A stretch of 64,000 nucleotides of DNA from Bombella dulcis (GTDB taxonomy: Bacteria > Pseudomonadota > Alphaproteobacteria > Acetobacterales > Acetobacteraceae). Position numbers and translations under genes: made by a program. Below are positions 45,055 to 54,129 of the stretch, piece after piece. A model generated the notes under the pieces. It was not told the DNA's origin. It searched no databases and was given only the letters and a program-made list of their open reading frames with translations. Every line of letters starts with the position of its first letter. Position 1 is the first letter of the stretch. The stretch lies in assembly GCF_026385505.1 (NCBI RefSeq), contig NZ_JANIDV010000005.1, forward strand, positions 1-64,000. The letters run 5' to 3'.

Positions 45055-46581
45055 TCACAGAATGAAGGGTGACAGTGCCCCCAGATAGCCACGCAGTTCC
45101 CTGAGCTGCAGGTCATTCAGATGAACCGCCAGTAGGGGGAGGAGCCAAATTGTGGCTTTACGGTCAATTTCTGCGAGGACCATGATGGTCTCAAGAGAAA
45201 AGGAAGAAGATTCTAGGGCCATTTCTGCCAGATGGAAAGCAGGAAAATTTAGCCATGAAGTTCCTAATGGCGTTTCATCTCTTGGAACGGCAAGGAAGCA
45301 TTCCCAAAGATTGGCTTTCATTCGGTTGGGGGTGAGCGGCTCCCTAGGGGCTGAACACAGGAATTGCCCGCTATGGGGAGCATTCCTTTGTTGTTTTAGG
45401 GCCACAGCCGTCTGTTCGACAACCGGTAGAATGTCATAGCGGGGTAGGCCTGTCAGACGGCCATCCTGAAGAATGAAAAAGTTTCTAATCTTCTGGGACC
45501 CGTCCAGCCCGAAAAGGAAGGCTGCTCTTGGGTGCTGTCGGCTCTGGAGCATGAAGAGCTGGAAGTCGTCGTGCTCCTTGGTGGGTTCGCCCGTATCGTA
45601 GAGCAGGTCGTCCACGACGGAGAGGCGGCGCATTTCCTTCGGATAGAGCGCAAAAATCTTGAATTGGGCCGGTTTCTGCTTCGGGCAGGGTGGGGAGAGC
45701 CTGCTTATGGGCGGATGCTGCTGGCGTATCTGCTCCAGAGCCATGATGCAGCCTGACGTGACGACAGGCCTGATCCAGCGCAGGGTCTCGGCCGTTTTCC
45801 TGCGGGGAGAGGCGTCCTCAATTTCATTCCACTGGTTGAGCTGGTGGTTTGCCAGTGTCAGCTGAATGTCTTTGCGGTTGCGGGCACGTTCCACGAACTG
45901 TTCCAGACTTCTGTTCTGGAAGTGCATGAGGCTGGCAACGGACCAGTCTGGCTGGTTCCGTATGATACCGGGCGTGTCGGACCAGTCGACGGGCTGGCCG
46001 GATGGCGTGGCGTAGCGCCCCTGCTTCAGCGGGAAATAGTGCACGTTGATCCATCCTCCCGCCTGCCAGCAGGATGGACGTATGAAGCTCTTCACATGAC
46101 GGTTGATGCTCTCGCTGGAAGGGCCGTGACGGCTGAAGCTGTGGAAAGGCGGAAGGCTGGGAGTCGTGATGTGGTCGTTATGACCATATGTCTGCCAGTT
46201 GAGAGCCACGGCCCCGATATCCGGCCCCATTGAGCCGAGAAAGTCCTTCAAGGAGGAATGCGTGCGCAGCCGGACATATTCATCCGTATCCAGGAGGCCA
46301 ACCCAGTCATAATGCTCACCAATAGCGGTGAGGGCATCCATATAGACTTGCTTCTGGCGGTTGATGTGCCCCTGTTCCGTCAGGTCAAGGCTGTGCTCGC
46401 TGATATGGAACAGGTGTATATCCCAGTGCAGGCAGGCGGCCCTGATGAGGTCGCGTGTCCCATCCTGTGAGTCATCGTCGAAGAGGATGAAACTGTCGAT
46501 GCCAAGCAGGGCGTGCCACGCCAGCCAATACAGGATGTCGTGGGCTTCGTTCTTGATGATGCTGATTAGGGCGATTTTCAT
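45055..46581 (-). CDS. GT92/GT2-like glycosyltransferase
   Basis: A 508-residue protein whose first 240 residues match the GT92-like (DUF23/Glyco_tranf_2_4) pattern: NEAHDILYWLAWHALLGIDS, FILFDDDSQDGT, a metal-binding DTDEY in WVGLLDTDEYVRL, and a VHYFPLKQG His. The remaining half is of unknown function (RWIRPVV; LYPKEMRRLSVVDDLLYDTG). No signal peptide or membrane helix, so it is cytosolic or peripheral. It starts 31 bp after pyrD. The N-terminal call is good; the C-terminal half is unassigned. Confidence 0.8.
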   Translation of the reverse strand: MKIALISIIKNEAHDILYWLAWHALLGIDSFILFDDDSQDGTRDLIRAACLHWDIHLFHISEHSLDLTEQGHINRQKQVYMDALTAIGEHYDWVGLLDTDEYVRLRTHSSLKDFLGSMGPDIGAVALNWQTYGHNDHITTPSLPPFHSFSRHGPSSESINRHVKSFIRPSCWQAGGWINVHYFPLKQGRYATPSGQPVDWSDTPGIIRNQPDWSVASLMHFQNRSLEQFVERARNRKDIQLTLANHQLNQWNEIEDASPRRKTAETLRWIRPVVTSGCIMALEQIRQQHPPISRLSPPCPKQKPAQFKIFALYPKEMRRLSVVDDLLYDTGEPTKEHDDFQLFMLQSRQHPRAAFLFGLDGSQKIRNFFILQDGRLTGLPRYDILPVVEQTAVALKQQRNAPHSGQFLCSAPREPLTPNRMKANLWECFLAVPRDETPLGTSWLNFPAFHLAEMALESSSFSLETIMVLAEIDRKATIWLLPLLAVHLNDLQLRELRGYLGALSPFIL

Positions 46582-46612
46582 GAGATGATACGGTGTCCTG
46601 CGTGACTGTGGT

Positions 46613-47671
46613 TCAGCGGCGAAGAGCGGCGAGGCTGTGGATGCCGGAACGGCTCATTTCCTGCAGCAGCTCCTGCTTGAGGCGTGTCAGGAGGGCCGGT
46701 CCTTCATAGATGAAGGCCGTGTAGACCTGCACGAGGTCCGCCCCCAGCTTCAGGCGGGCAAGAATGTCCCGGCCTGTCTCGATGCCGCCGGAAGAGATGA
46801 GGCAGAGGCGGCGGGCATTGAGCTGGCCCACGAGTTCCAGCACGTCCCATGTCCGTTCGGTCAGTGGTGCGCCGGAGAGGCCGCCACTTTCCGCCCGGTG
46901 CGGGCTGCGGAGGCTTTCAGGCCTGGCAAGGGTCGTGTTGGTCAGGATGAGGCCATCCGCACCGCCATCAATGGCGGTCTGAAGGATGGGCGCATAGGCC
47001 TTGTCACCCAGGTCAGGAGCCAGCTTGACCAGAAGGGGTGGCCGGTCCGGATGGGCGGTCTGGATGGCCTCCAGCAGGCGGCTCAGCATGTCGGCGGCCT
47101 GAAGGTCCCGGAGGCCCGGTGTGTTCGGTGAGGACAGGTTGATGGTAATGTAATCGGCGTAGGATTTGGTCCGGCCTACCAGGGCGGGGTAATCGACAAG
47201 GGGATCAGCCCCTGTCTTGTTGATGCCCAGATTGATTCCCAGTGGTGCGCTGGCTGGCTGTACCTGACCGTTCCTGTCGGGGCGGAAGAGCGGAGCCAGA
47301 TTCTGGCAGAATCTGTCAATACCACAGCTGTTGAACCCCATGCGGTTGATGATCGCCCGGTCTTCGGTCAGCCGGAAGAGGCGGGGGCGGGGATTGCCAG
47401 GCTGGGGGCGGGGCGTGACCGTGCCTGTCTCCACGAAGCCGAAGCCCAGATTGGCCAGCCCTCGTACGGCACGGGCATTTTTGTCAAACCCGGCTGCGAG
47501 GCCGATCGGATTGGGGAAGGACAGCCCCAGAATGTCAGTCCGCAGGGCAGAGTGATCGGGCCGCCCATGTCCTGCGAGGCCACGGGCGATGCTGTGGATG
47601 GCAAGCTCATGTGCAGTTTCGGGATCAAGACGGCGCAGAAGCCATGTGGCTGTTTTTCCGATATCGAGCAT
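46613..47671 (-). CDS. pyrD: Dihydroorotate dehydrogenase (quinone), class 2
   Basis: The enzyme oxidises dihydroorotate to orotate with quinone as acceptor, at the inner membrane. The N-terminal helix region (WLLRRLDPETAHELAIHSIA) is the class 2 membrane-docking part. Then NPIGLAAGFDKNARAV, GFVETGTVTPRPQPGNPRPR, GINLGINK, and TINLSSPNTPGLR with the catalytic Ser. Late motifs ISSGGIETGRD and VQVYTAFIYEGP bind FMN phosphate. The length is 352 aa. AAGGGA precedes the ATG. Confidence 0.96.
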   Translation of the reverse strand: MLDIGKTATWLLRRLDPETAHELAIHSIARGLAGHGRPDHSALRTDILGLSFPNPIGLAAGFDKNARAVRGLANLGFGFVETGTVTPRPQPGNPRPRLFRLTEDRAIINRMGFNSCGIDRFCQNLAPLFRPDRNGQVQPASAPLGINLGINKTGADPLVDYPALVGRTKSYADYITINLSSPNTPGLRDLQAADMLSRLLEAIQTAHPDRPPLLVKLAPDLGDKAYAPILQTAIDGGADGLILTNTTLARPESLRSPHRAESGGLSGAPLTERTWDVLELVGQLNARRLCLISSGGIETGRDILARLKLGADLVQVYTAFIYEGPALLTRLKQELLQEMSRSGIHSLAALRR

Positions 47672-47812
47672 TCACTCTTCCCTTACTGGCGGTTAAAAAA
47701 CCTTTCAGAACGCATGGCCCCTCTTGTCAAGGAAATTTGCGGCACTGGCGGGTGGGGCTGAGCTGCGGACAATGAGGAATTATGAGATGTTGAGACGTCA
47801 GGAGCAAGGATC

Positions 47813-48094
47813 ATGAGCTGGGACGAACTGTATCTGGAAACCTGCTGCCGGTCGGCCCTGCACCGGCTGGTGCTGAGCGGCCCGACGGGCCGCCCGGTGG
47901 GGCCTCCACCAGAAGGGCGCATGCCGGATTTCCGTGCTCCCCTGAAGGACCGGTCCTGTCTTGTCCGGCTGGCCGGGATGGGGCTGGCCCGCCAGAGGGA
48001 TGATGGCCGTTTTGAAGTCACCCGGGATGGTGAGAAGAGGCATGAGCGGGAAATTCTCTCCATGAGACGGGCACGCCGCCGCAGGCATGGGTGA
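47813..48094 (+). CDS. Small basic protein, possible winged-helix, unknown
   Basis: A 93-residue frame with a good ribosome binding site (AGGAG) before ATG. The second half, LVRLAGMGLARQRDDGRFEV followed by TRDGEKRHEREIL, has the pattern of a winged-helix wing region (hydrophobic-G-LA-xxxDGRF-xVT-xxG-xxxH). The first half carries two Cys. The C-terminus is Arg-rich. I know no named family. Nearest neighbours are pyrD (divergent) and dusB (downstream, 88 bp). Confidence 0.6.
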   Translation: MSWDELYLETCCRSALHRLVLSGPTGRPVGPPPEGRMPDFRAPLKDRSCLVRLAGMGLARQRDDGRFEVTRDGEKRHEREILSMRRARRRRHG

Positions 48095-48182
48095 GAGCGG
48101 CGGCGGTTTGCGCTTTGGAGGGTAGGCCGGTAAAGTCGCCGCCCGATCTGCTCCATGACAGTCTGACAGGTACCCTGCATCC

Positions 48183-49232
48183 ATGCCGCATTCTATTTCT
48201 CTGCCTCCCATCACTCTGGGGCCGGGCTGTGTGATTGATGATCCCGTCATCCTCGCGCCCATGTCCGGTGTCACGGACCTGCCTTTCCGCAGGTTGACGA
48301 GGGAGCTGGGGGCCGGGCTGGTCATTTCGGAGATGATTGCCTCATGGGCGATGGTGCGGGAGAATGAACGGACCCTGAGCATGGCCCGCAGTGCGGGGGC
48401 CGGTGGTGTCAATGCGGTCCAGCTGGCAGGGTGTGACCCGCAGGCGATGGGTGAGGCGGCGAAGATTGCCGTGGCCGGTGGGGCGGATGTCGTGGACATC
48501 AATTTCGGCTGCCCGGTCAAGAAGGTGGCGATCGGCCAGATGGCCGGGTCGTCCCTCATGAAGGACGAAGTCCTGGCTGCCCGTCTGCTGGAGGCGACCG
48601 TCAAGGCGGTGGAGGTGCCCGTCACACTGAAGATGCGGATGGGCTGGGATCATGACCATCTCAACGCCCCCGCTCTGGCCCGGATTGCCGAAGATGTGGG
48701 CATCCGCATGATTACGGTTCACGGGCGGACCCGTCAGATGTTCTATAATGGCCATGCGGACTGGAAGTTCGTCCGCAAGGTCAAGGACGCCGTGACGCTG
48801 CCGGTGATCGTCAATGGTGACATTGTCAGCATGGCCTCGGCCCGTCAGGCCCTGGCGGATTCTGGGGCGGATGGCATCATGGTGGGGCGGGGCTGTTACG
48901 GGCGGCCCTGGTTCCTGGCCCAGCTGGTCCAGTCCCTGCGGAGTGGTGTGGATGTGCCGGACCCTGACCTTGTCACGGAGAAAGAGATCGTCCTGAAGCA
49001 TTACCACATGATGATGGACTATTTTGGCGAGCGGCCCGGCCTGCGTCTGGCCCGCAAGCATGTCTCCTGGTATTCCGCCGGTCTTCCGGGGTCTGCGGCC
49101 TTCCGTGCGGAGGTGAACCGGCTGGATGACGCCACGGCCGTCATTACCCTGCTGGAGCAGTTCTATGATGAAGCCATTGCAGCAGGCATTAGGCGGGACC
49201 GCGAAGCCGCCCTTGCCCGGCATGTGGCGTGA
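48183..49232 (+). CDS. dusB: tRNA-dihydrouridine synthase B
   Basis: A flavoenzyme that reduces uridines in the tRNA D-loop. The protein (349 aa) shows [15 protein letters not shown], the FMN and active-site segment [47 protein letters not shown] and [16 protein letters not shown]. The catalytic Cys is in FGCPVKK. In alphaproteobacteria this gene (nifR3) heads the ntr operon, as here; its stop overlaps the following gene (TGATG). Confidence 0.95.
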   Translation: MPHSISLPPITLGPGCVIDDPVILAPMSGVTDLPFRRLTRELGAGLVISEMIASWAMVRENERTLSMARSAGAGGVNAVQLAGCDPQAMGEAAKIAVAGGADVVDINFGCPVKKVAIGQMAGSSLMKDEVLAARLLEATVKAVEVPVTLKMRMGWDHDHLNAPALARIAEDVGIRMITVHGRTRQMFYNGHADWKFVRKVKDAVTLPVIVNGDIVSMASARQALADSGADGIMVGRGCYGRPWFLAQLVQSLRSGVDVPDPDLVTEKEIVLKHYHMMMDYFGERPGLRLARKHVSWYSAGLPGSAAFRAEVNRLDDATAVITLLEQFYDEAIAAGIRRDREAALARHVA

Positions 49233-49972
49233 TGGGGGAACAGACCGCCCGTGAGGTCCGTGCCATGCGGCCCCTGTTCCTGTACGGGGCCAGTTCGCAG
49301 GAGCGTCTGGATGTGGCTCAGAGGATTCATTCCCATAGCCCCTGTGCCGAGGGAGCCTTCGTTGTTGCGGGGCTGACAGCCGTGCCCCGTGCCCTGCGGG
49401 AGGAGCGGCTCTTCGGTACGGCAGGGAATGGCTGGCTGGAGCAGGCCCGTGGTGGTACGCTCCTGCTGGATGAGCTGGACTGTCTCTGTCCGGAACTTCA
49501 GAAGCGTTTTGCCGCCTTTCTGGCGCACAGGGCACAGGCCAGACGGGAAGATGCCGTGCGCATCGTGGTGGCCAGCCGCCATGATCAGGCCACCCTTCTG
49601 CGGCATGGTGAGCTGGAAGACGGGTTGAAACACTGGCTGGCCTCCCTGCCAGCGGCACAGTGCCTCGGGCCGGAGCGGCTGCGGGCTGTCCGTGCCCTGT
49701 CCGGTGACCGCAGTGGCGGGCTGGCGGCGATGTTCGAGCCTGTCATGCGGAGCTATGTGCGGGCGGGGCTGGAAGCAGGAAGCTGCAATCTGCATGGCAG
49801 CGTGGTGGGAGCCGTGGAGCGGCCCCTCATCGCCATGGCCCTCCAGCATACGGGAGGCAACCAGCTGCGGGCGGCCTCCCTGCTGGGGCTGAACCGCAAC
49901 ACGCTGCGCAAGCGTATCAGGGAACTGCACATTGTCGTGCCCCGGCCCGGTTCCCGGTCAGGGGACCGCTGA
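49232..49972 (+). CDS. Reduced NtrC-like protein (degenerate AAA+ plus Fis-type HTH)
   Basis: A protein of about 246 aa in the position of ntrC. There is no receiver domain. The AAA+ part is shrunken: the Walker A equivalent reads LFLYGASSQERLDVAQRIHS and lacks the Gly-Lys-Thr/Ser, the ELFGHE-GAFTGA region is only EERLFGTAGNGWLEQA, while Walker B remains as GGTLLLDELD. The C-terminal Fis-like helix-turn-helix is well kept (TGGNQLRAASLLGLNRNTLR, then KRIREL). It cannot hydrolyse ATP or contact sigma-54 in the usual way, so DNA binding is the likely residual role. NtrB is absent. It is coupled to dusB and 14 bp before ntrY. Confidence 0.78.
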   Translation: MGEQTAREVRAMRPLFLYGASSQERLDVAQRIHSHSPCAEGAFVVAGLTAVPRALREERLFGTAGNGWLEQARGGTLLLDELDCLCPELQKRFAAFLAHRAQARREDAVRIVVASRHDQATLLRHGELEDGLKHWLASLPAAQCLGPERLRAVRALSGDRSGGLAAMFEPVMRSYVRAGLEAGSCNLHGSVVGAVERPLIAMALQHTGGNQLRAASLLGLNRNTLRKRIRELHIVVPRPGSRSGDR

Positions 49973-49986
49973 AAAGAGACGTTATC

Positions 49987-52368
49987 GTGATGATCAGATT
50001 TCTTGCCGGCAAGGCGCGTGCGTTCATCGGGCGGCTGACCAGTCCGGATGGCGTGGTGATGCTGACGGTCATTGCCCTGATCCTGACCTTCGTGACCTTC
50101 ATCGTGCTTGCCGGTGGCGTGTCCCTGGCCCGGGTACCACGGGCACAGGCCCTGCTGTTCCTGATGGATTTCATCATCATCATGCTCATCGGGGCGGCAG
50201 CGGTGCGGCAGATCGGCCGCATGCTGGCCGAACGGCGCATGGGGCAGGCAGGGGCACGGCTGCACAGCCAGCTTGTCATGCTGTTTGGCGTGGTGGCTGT
50301 TGCGCCTACCCTGATGGTGGGTGCCCTGTCGGCCCTGTTCTTCCATTATGGCGTGGAAATCTGGTTCTCGAACCGGGTCAACACGGCCCTGAGTGAAGCA
50401 CGGTCCGTGGCGGCTGGCTATCTGCGGGAGCATAACGAGAATACGAGGACGGAAGCCTTCGCCCTCGCCAATACGCTCCTGACGGTCCAGAATGATGAAA
50501 TGTTCGCTCATGGAACGGACCTGTTTCATGACCAGTCCCGCCTTCAGGCCCTTCTGGAAGATGAGGTGACGGAACGGGGGCTGAATGATGCGATCATTTT
50601 CAACCCGATCACCTACAAGATCATTGCCACGGGGGGGCTTTTGGCCATACGGGCCGGTGACCCGGAGAAAGAGCTGCCTCCCCGGTCCGTTGCGGCCATG
50701 GCCCGGACGGGTGAGGTCGTGCTGCTGGACCAGCCGGAGGCACGGGTGGTGCGGGGTGTCGTGTCGCTGGGCGGCAATTCCGGCCTCATGCTGGTCATCA
50801 CCCGCCCGGTGGACCCGGAAATCCTCCATCACATGACCCGGACGAACACGCTGGTGCAGGATTATCAGCGGATGCTCAACAATCGTGGCAAGACACAGCT
50901 GACACTGGTCGTGCTTCTGGCCCTGATGGGGCTGCTGGTCCTGGCTGTGGGGATGCTCAGCGGCCTTTCTCAGGCCAACGGGATCACCCGCCCGCTCAGC
51001 CGCCTGATCTGGGCGGCCCGCCGCATTTCCAAAGGGGACCTGACAGCCCGTGTACCTGTGGAGAGCCGGGGGAATCGGGAAGATGAGCTGGTTGCCCTTT
51101 CCCGGGCCTTCAATCTGATGACTGACCAGCTGGCGAGCCAGCGTGCCGAACTGATGCTGGCCTATGACCAGATCGATGAACGCCGCCGTTTCACGGAGAC
51201 TGTTCTGGCAGGCGTGTCAGCGGGCGTGATCGGACTGGATCATGACCAGAATGTTGAACTGCCCAATCGTGCGGCGTCCTCCATCCTCCAGCGGAATCTG
51301 GAACAGGCCAAGGGCTGCCCGCTTGTGGATCATGTGCCGGAATTTGCTGCGCTCCTGCGGGCCGTGCGGGAATGCCCTGAAAAGGAACATGGGGCCGAGA
51401 TACAGATTGACACTGAAGGTGCCCGTGCGCCAGGCGGGCCGGGCAGTGGCGGGGGAGCCGGGGCCGGACGCACCCTGCTTGTCTGTGCCGTGGCGGACCA
51501 GAATGGTCATGAAGACAAGCGGGGCTATGTCGTCACCTTTGATGATATCACCCTGTTGCAGGTGGCTCAGCGCAAGGCGGCCTGGGCAGATGTGGCCCGC
51601 CGCATTGCCCATGAGATCAAGAATCCCCTGACGCCCATCCAGCTTGCGGCGGAAAGGCTGCGGCGGCGGTTCCGCAAGGAAATTACCAGCGACCCGGAGA
51701 TTTATGACCAGCTCATCAGTACGATCGTGCGGCAGGTCGGTGACATCGGGCGCATGGTGGATGAGTTCTCGTCATTCGCCCGGATGCCGCAGCCGGAGAT
51801 GGCCGAGCATGATCTTGTCCGCCTGTGCCGGGATGCGCTTTTCCTCCAGCAGAATGCCCATCCCGAGATCGCCTACAGGCTGGATGTTCCTGCCGGGGGG
51901 CCGGTCATGGTGCGGTGTGACCATCGCCTGATTGGTCAGTCCCTGATCAATCTGCTACAGAATGCGGCGGATGCCGTCCTCATGACAGGACGTCATGTCA
52001 CGGAGGAGAGGCCGGTGGTGGGCTGGATCGTCCTCAGCTTGACGCTCGAGGATGGAGCGGCAATCATTGGCGTGGCCGACAATGGTATGGGTCTGCCTGT
52101 CGGGGAGCATCAGCGTCTGACCGAGCCTTACGTCACCCACAAGGAAAAGGGAACGGGGCTGGGGCTGGCCATCGTGCACCGGGCAATGGAGGCCCATCAG
52201 GGGCAGCTGCACCTGCGTTCCCTGACAGAAGAGGAACGTCAGGCGTTGGCGGGCACTGGAGACAGGGGGATAGCGGGCACGTTGGTTTCATTGAGTTTCC
52301 CGCTGGCGGGCAGGGTCCCTGCGGCAGAGGGCGTGAGCGGAGCATTGAAGGTATCCCATGGAGCATGA
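49987..52368 (+). CDS. ntrY: Nitrogen regulation sensor histidine kinase NtrY
   Basis: A membrane sensor of 793 aa. Transmembrane helices near residues 22-45, 55-75 and 92-115, a periplasmic domain, a fourth helix near 305-330, HAMP-like region (ITRPLSRLIWAARRISKGDL), a PAS-like part, then the kinase core: H-box RRIAHEIKNPLTPIQLAAER with the phosphorylated His, N-box LINLLQNAADAV, G1 VADNGMGLP and G2 KGTGLGLAIVHRAM. A Gly/Ala/Pro-rich insert (GGPGSGGGAGAGR) lies before the H-box. The start codons at 49987 and 49990 are both ATG. It overlaps ntrX by 11 bp. Confidence 0.95.
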   Translation: MMIRFLAGKARAFIGRLTSPDGVVMLTVIALILTFVTFIVLAGGVSLARVPRAQALLFLMDFIIIMLIGAAAVRQIGRMLAERRMGQAGARLHSQLVMLFGVVAVAPTLMVGALSALFFHYGVEIWFSNRVNTALSEARSVAAGYLREHNENTRTEAFALANTLLTVQNDEMFAHGTDLFHDQSRLQALLEDEVTERGLNDAIIFNPITYKIIATGGLLAIRAGDPEKELPPRSVAAMARTGEVVLLDQPEARVVRGVVSLGGNSGLMLVITRPVDPEILHHMTRTNTLVQDYQRMLNNRGKTQLTLVVLLALMGLLVLAVGMLSGLSQANGITRPLSRLIWAARRISKGDLTARVPVESRGNREDELVALSRAFNLMTDQLASQRAELMLAYDQIDERRRFTETVLAGVSAGVIGLDHDQNVELPNRAASSILQRNLEQAKGCPLVDHVPEFAALLRAVRECPEKEHGAEIQIDTEGARAPGGPGSGGGAGAGRTLLVCAVADQNGHEDKRGYVVTFDDITLLQVAQRKAAWADVARRIAHEIKNPLTPIQLAAERLRRRFRKEITSDPEIYDQLISTIVRQVGDIGRMVDEFSSFARMPQPEMAEHDLVRLCRDALFLQQNAHPEIAYRLDVPAGGPVMVRCDHRLIGQSLINLLQNAADAVLMTGRHVTEERPVVGWIVLSLTLEDGAAIIGVADNGMGLPVGEHQRLTEPYVTHKEKGTGLGLAIVHRAMEAHQGQLHLRSLTEEERQALAGTGDRGIAGTLVSLSFPLAGRVPAAEGVSGALKVSHGA

Positions 52369-53785
52369 CATTCTGATCGTTGATGACGAGCCGGATATCC
52401 GCTTCCTGCTGGCCGGGATTCTGGAGGATGATGGCTATGTCACCCGGAGTGCTGCGGAGTCCGATGAGGCCATCCGTGCCTTCAGGGAGAGTCGCCCTTC
52501 GCTGGTCATACTGGATATTTGGCTTCAGAATTCCCGACTGGATGGTCTGGCACTGCTGCGTCTGTTTCGGGAGGAGCAGCCGGATGTTCCGGTCATCATG
52601 ATTTCCGGTCACGGGACGATCGAGACGGCCGTCTCCAGCCTCCATCAGGGGGCCTATGATTTTCTGGAGAAACCGTTCCAGTCCGACCGGCTTCTGGTCA
52701 TCGTACGCCGTGCGCTGGAGGCCGCCCGCCTGCGGAAGGAAAATGCCGAACTGCGCCTGCGGGCCGGGGCACAGAGTACCCTCATGGGCAACAGTGCGCT
52801 GGTCAATGCGCTGCGCAGCCAGATCAGCCGGGTGGCCCCCACGAATTCCCGCGTGCTGATCACCGGTCCTGCCGGAGCCGGCAAGGAGGTTGTCGCCCGG
52901 ACGATCCATGCGGAGTCAAAACGGGCGGAAGGTCCGTTCGTGGTGCTGAACTGTGCGGCTCTGGCCCCGGACCATCTTGAGGAAGAACTGTTCGGGGTGG
53001 AAGGAACGGGCGACCAGCCCGGGCGGCCGGGGCTGCTGGAACGTGCCCACAGGGGCACCCTGCTGCTGGATGAAGTGGCCGACATGCCGCTGGAGACGCA
53101 GGGCAAGATCGTGCGTGCCCTGCAGGTCAACACGTTCGAGCGTCTGGGTGGTACGCATAGCGTGAAGGTGGATGTCCGTGTCCTGGCCACCACCAGCCGG
53201 GACCTTCAGGCCGAAATTGCCAGACGCCGCTTCCGGGAGGACCTGTATTACCGCCTGGCCGTCGTGCCGCTGCAGGTTCCGGCCCTTTCGGAACGGCCGG
53301 AGGATATTCCGGTCATGGCGCAGCATTTTCTGGAGAGCTGTGCCCGGTCTTCCGGCCTTCCGGTCCGGACGCTGGCCGTTGATGCGCTGGCCTGTCTCCA
53401 GACCTATGAGTGGCCGGGGAACGTCCGGGAACTGCGGAACCTGATGGAACGGATGCTCATTCTGGCTCCCGGTGGGGAGGGCGAGGCGCAGAACGTCATC
53501 CGGGCGGACATGCTGCCGGATGTCGTGCGGGAGGGTGCCCCTTCCATGACCTACCTGACGCCCAATGCTGACGTGATGAGCCTTCCCCTGCGGGAGGCAC
53601 GGGACCAGTTCGAGACGCAGTATCTCCAGGTCCAGCTGATGCGCTTTGGTGGCAACATCAGCCGGACAGCCAATTTTGTCTGCATGGAGCGGAGCGCACT
53701 GCACCGCAAGCTCAAGCAGCTTGGTGTAACACAGGAAGACCGGTCCGCTGCTCTGTCAGGGCGTCACGGGCAGGATGGGAAGTGA
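52358..53785 (+). CDS. ntrX: Nitrogen assimilation response regulator NtrX
   Basis: The partner of NtrY, 475 aa. The receiver ([11 protein letters not shown], phospho-acceptor Asp in [11 protein letters not shown], Lys in FLEKPFQSD) is followed by an AAA+ domain with Walker [16 protein letters not shown] and Walker [11 protein letters not shown], and a Fis-type HTH near the end ([20 protein letters not shown]). The GAFTGA loop is replaced by [13 protein letters not shown], as in other alphaproteobacterial NtrX, so it probably acts without sigma-54. The overlap with ntrY and the TGATG junction with hfq indicate one operon. Confidence 0.95.
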   Translation: MEHDILIVDDEPDIRFLLAGILEDDGYVTRSAAESDEAIRAFRESRPSLVILDIWLQNSRLDGLALLRLFREEQPDVPVIMISGHGTIETAVSSLHQGAYDFLEKPFQSDRLLVIVRRALEAARLRKENAELRLRAGAQSTLMGNSALVNALRSQISRVAPTNSRVLITGPAGAGKEVVARTIHAESKRAEGPFVVLNCAALAPDHLEEELFGVEGTGDQPGRPGLLERAHRGTLLLDEVADMPLETQGKIVRALQVNTFERLGGTHSVKVDVRVLATTSRDLQAEIARRRFREDLYYRLAVVPLQVPALSERPEDIPVMAQHFLESCARSSGLPVRTLAVDALACLQTYEWPGNVRELRNLMERMLILAPGGEGEAQNVIRADMLPDVVREGAPSMTYLTPNADVMSLPLREARDQFETQYLQVQLMRFGGNISRTANFVCMERSALHRKLKQLGVTQEDRSAALSGRHGQDGK

Positions 53786-54024
53786 TGAAGGAATCCATGT
53801 CGGAACAGATGAAGGATGACGTGCAGCAGCAGTTTCTGGCGCATGTTCAGCAGCGGGAAGAGCCGGTGACGGTGTTTCTGGTCAATGGGGTCAAGCTTCA
53901 GGGGGTCATCACACGGTTTGATGCCCGGACAGTGCTGCTCCGCCGGGACGGGCACGTGCAGCTTGTCTATAAACATGCTGTCAGCACCATCATGCCCGTG
54001 GCGGCCCTGTCAGACCTGCCCTGA
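53785..54024 (+). CDS. hfq: RNA chaperone Hfq
   Basis: A hexameric Sm-like protein that pairs small RNAs with mRNAs. The 79-aa sequence has [20 protein letters not shown] (Sm1 start, proximal Gln), [18 protein letters not shown] and the Sm2 motif [10 protein letters not shown]. Its ATG overlaps the ntrX stop by one base; another ATG lies four codons on. The short C-terminus is usual in this class. Order ntrX-hfq-hflX is conserved. Confidence 0.97.
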   Translation: MKESMSEQMKDDVQQQFLAHVQQREEPVTVFLVNGVKLQGVITRFDARTVLLRRDGHVQLVYKHAVSTIMPVAALSDLP

Positions 54025-54129
54025 CCCGTTTCCGCGTTTCGGAGTTCTTGTGTCTGGTGCGTGGCCATCCCATATGAGGCCGGCCTGAAGACAGGTAGCC
54101 ACAGAGTTTAAAGACAGGATATTCCGGAT

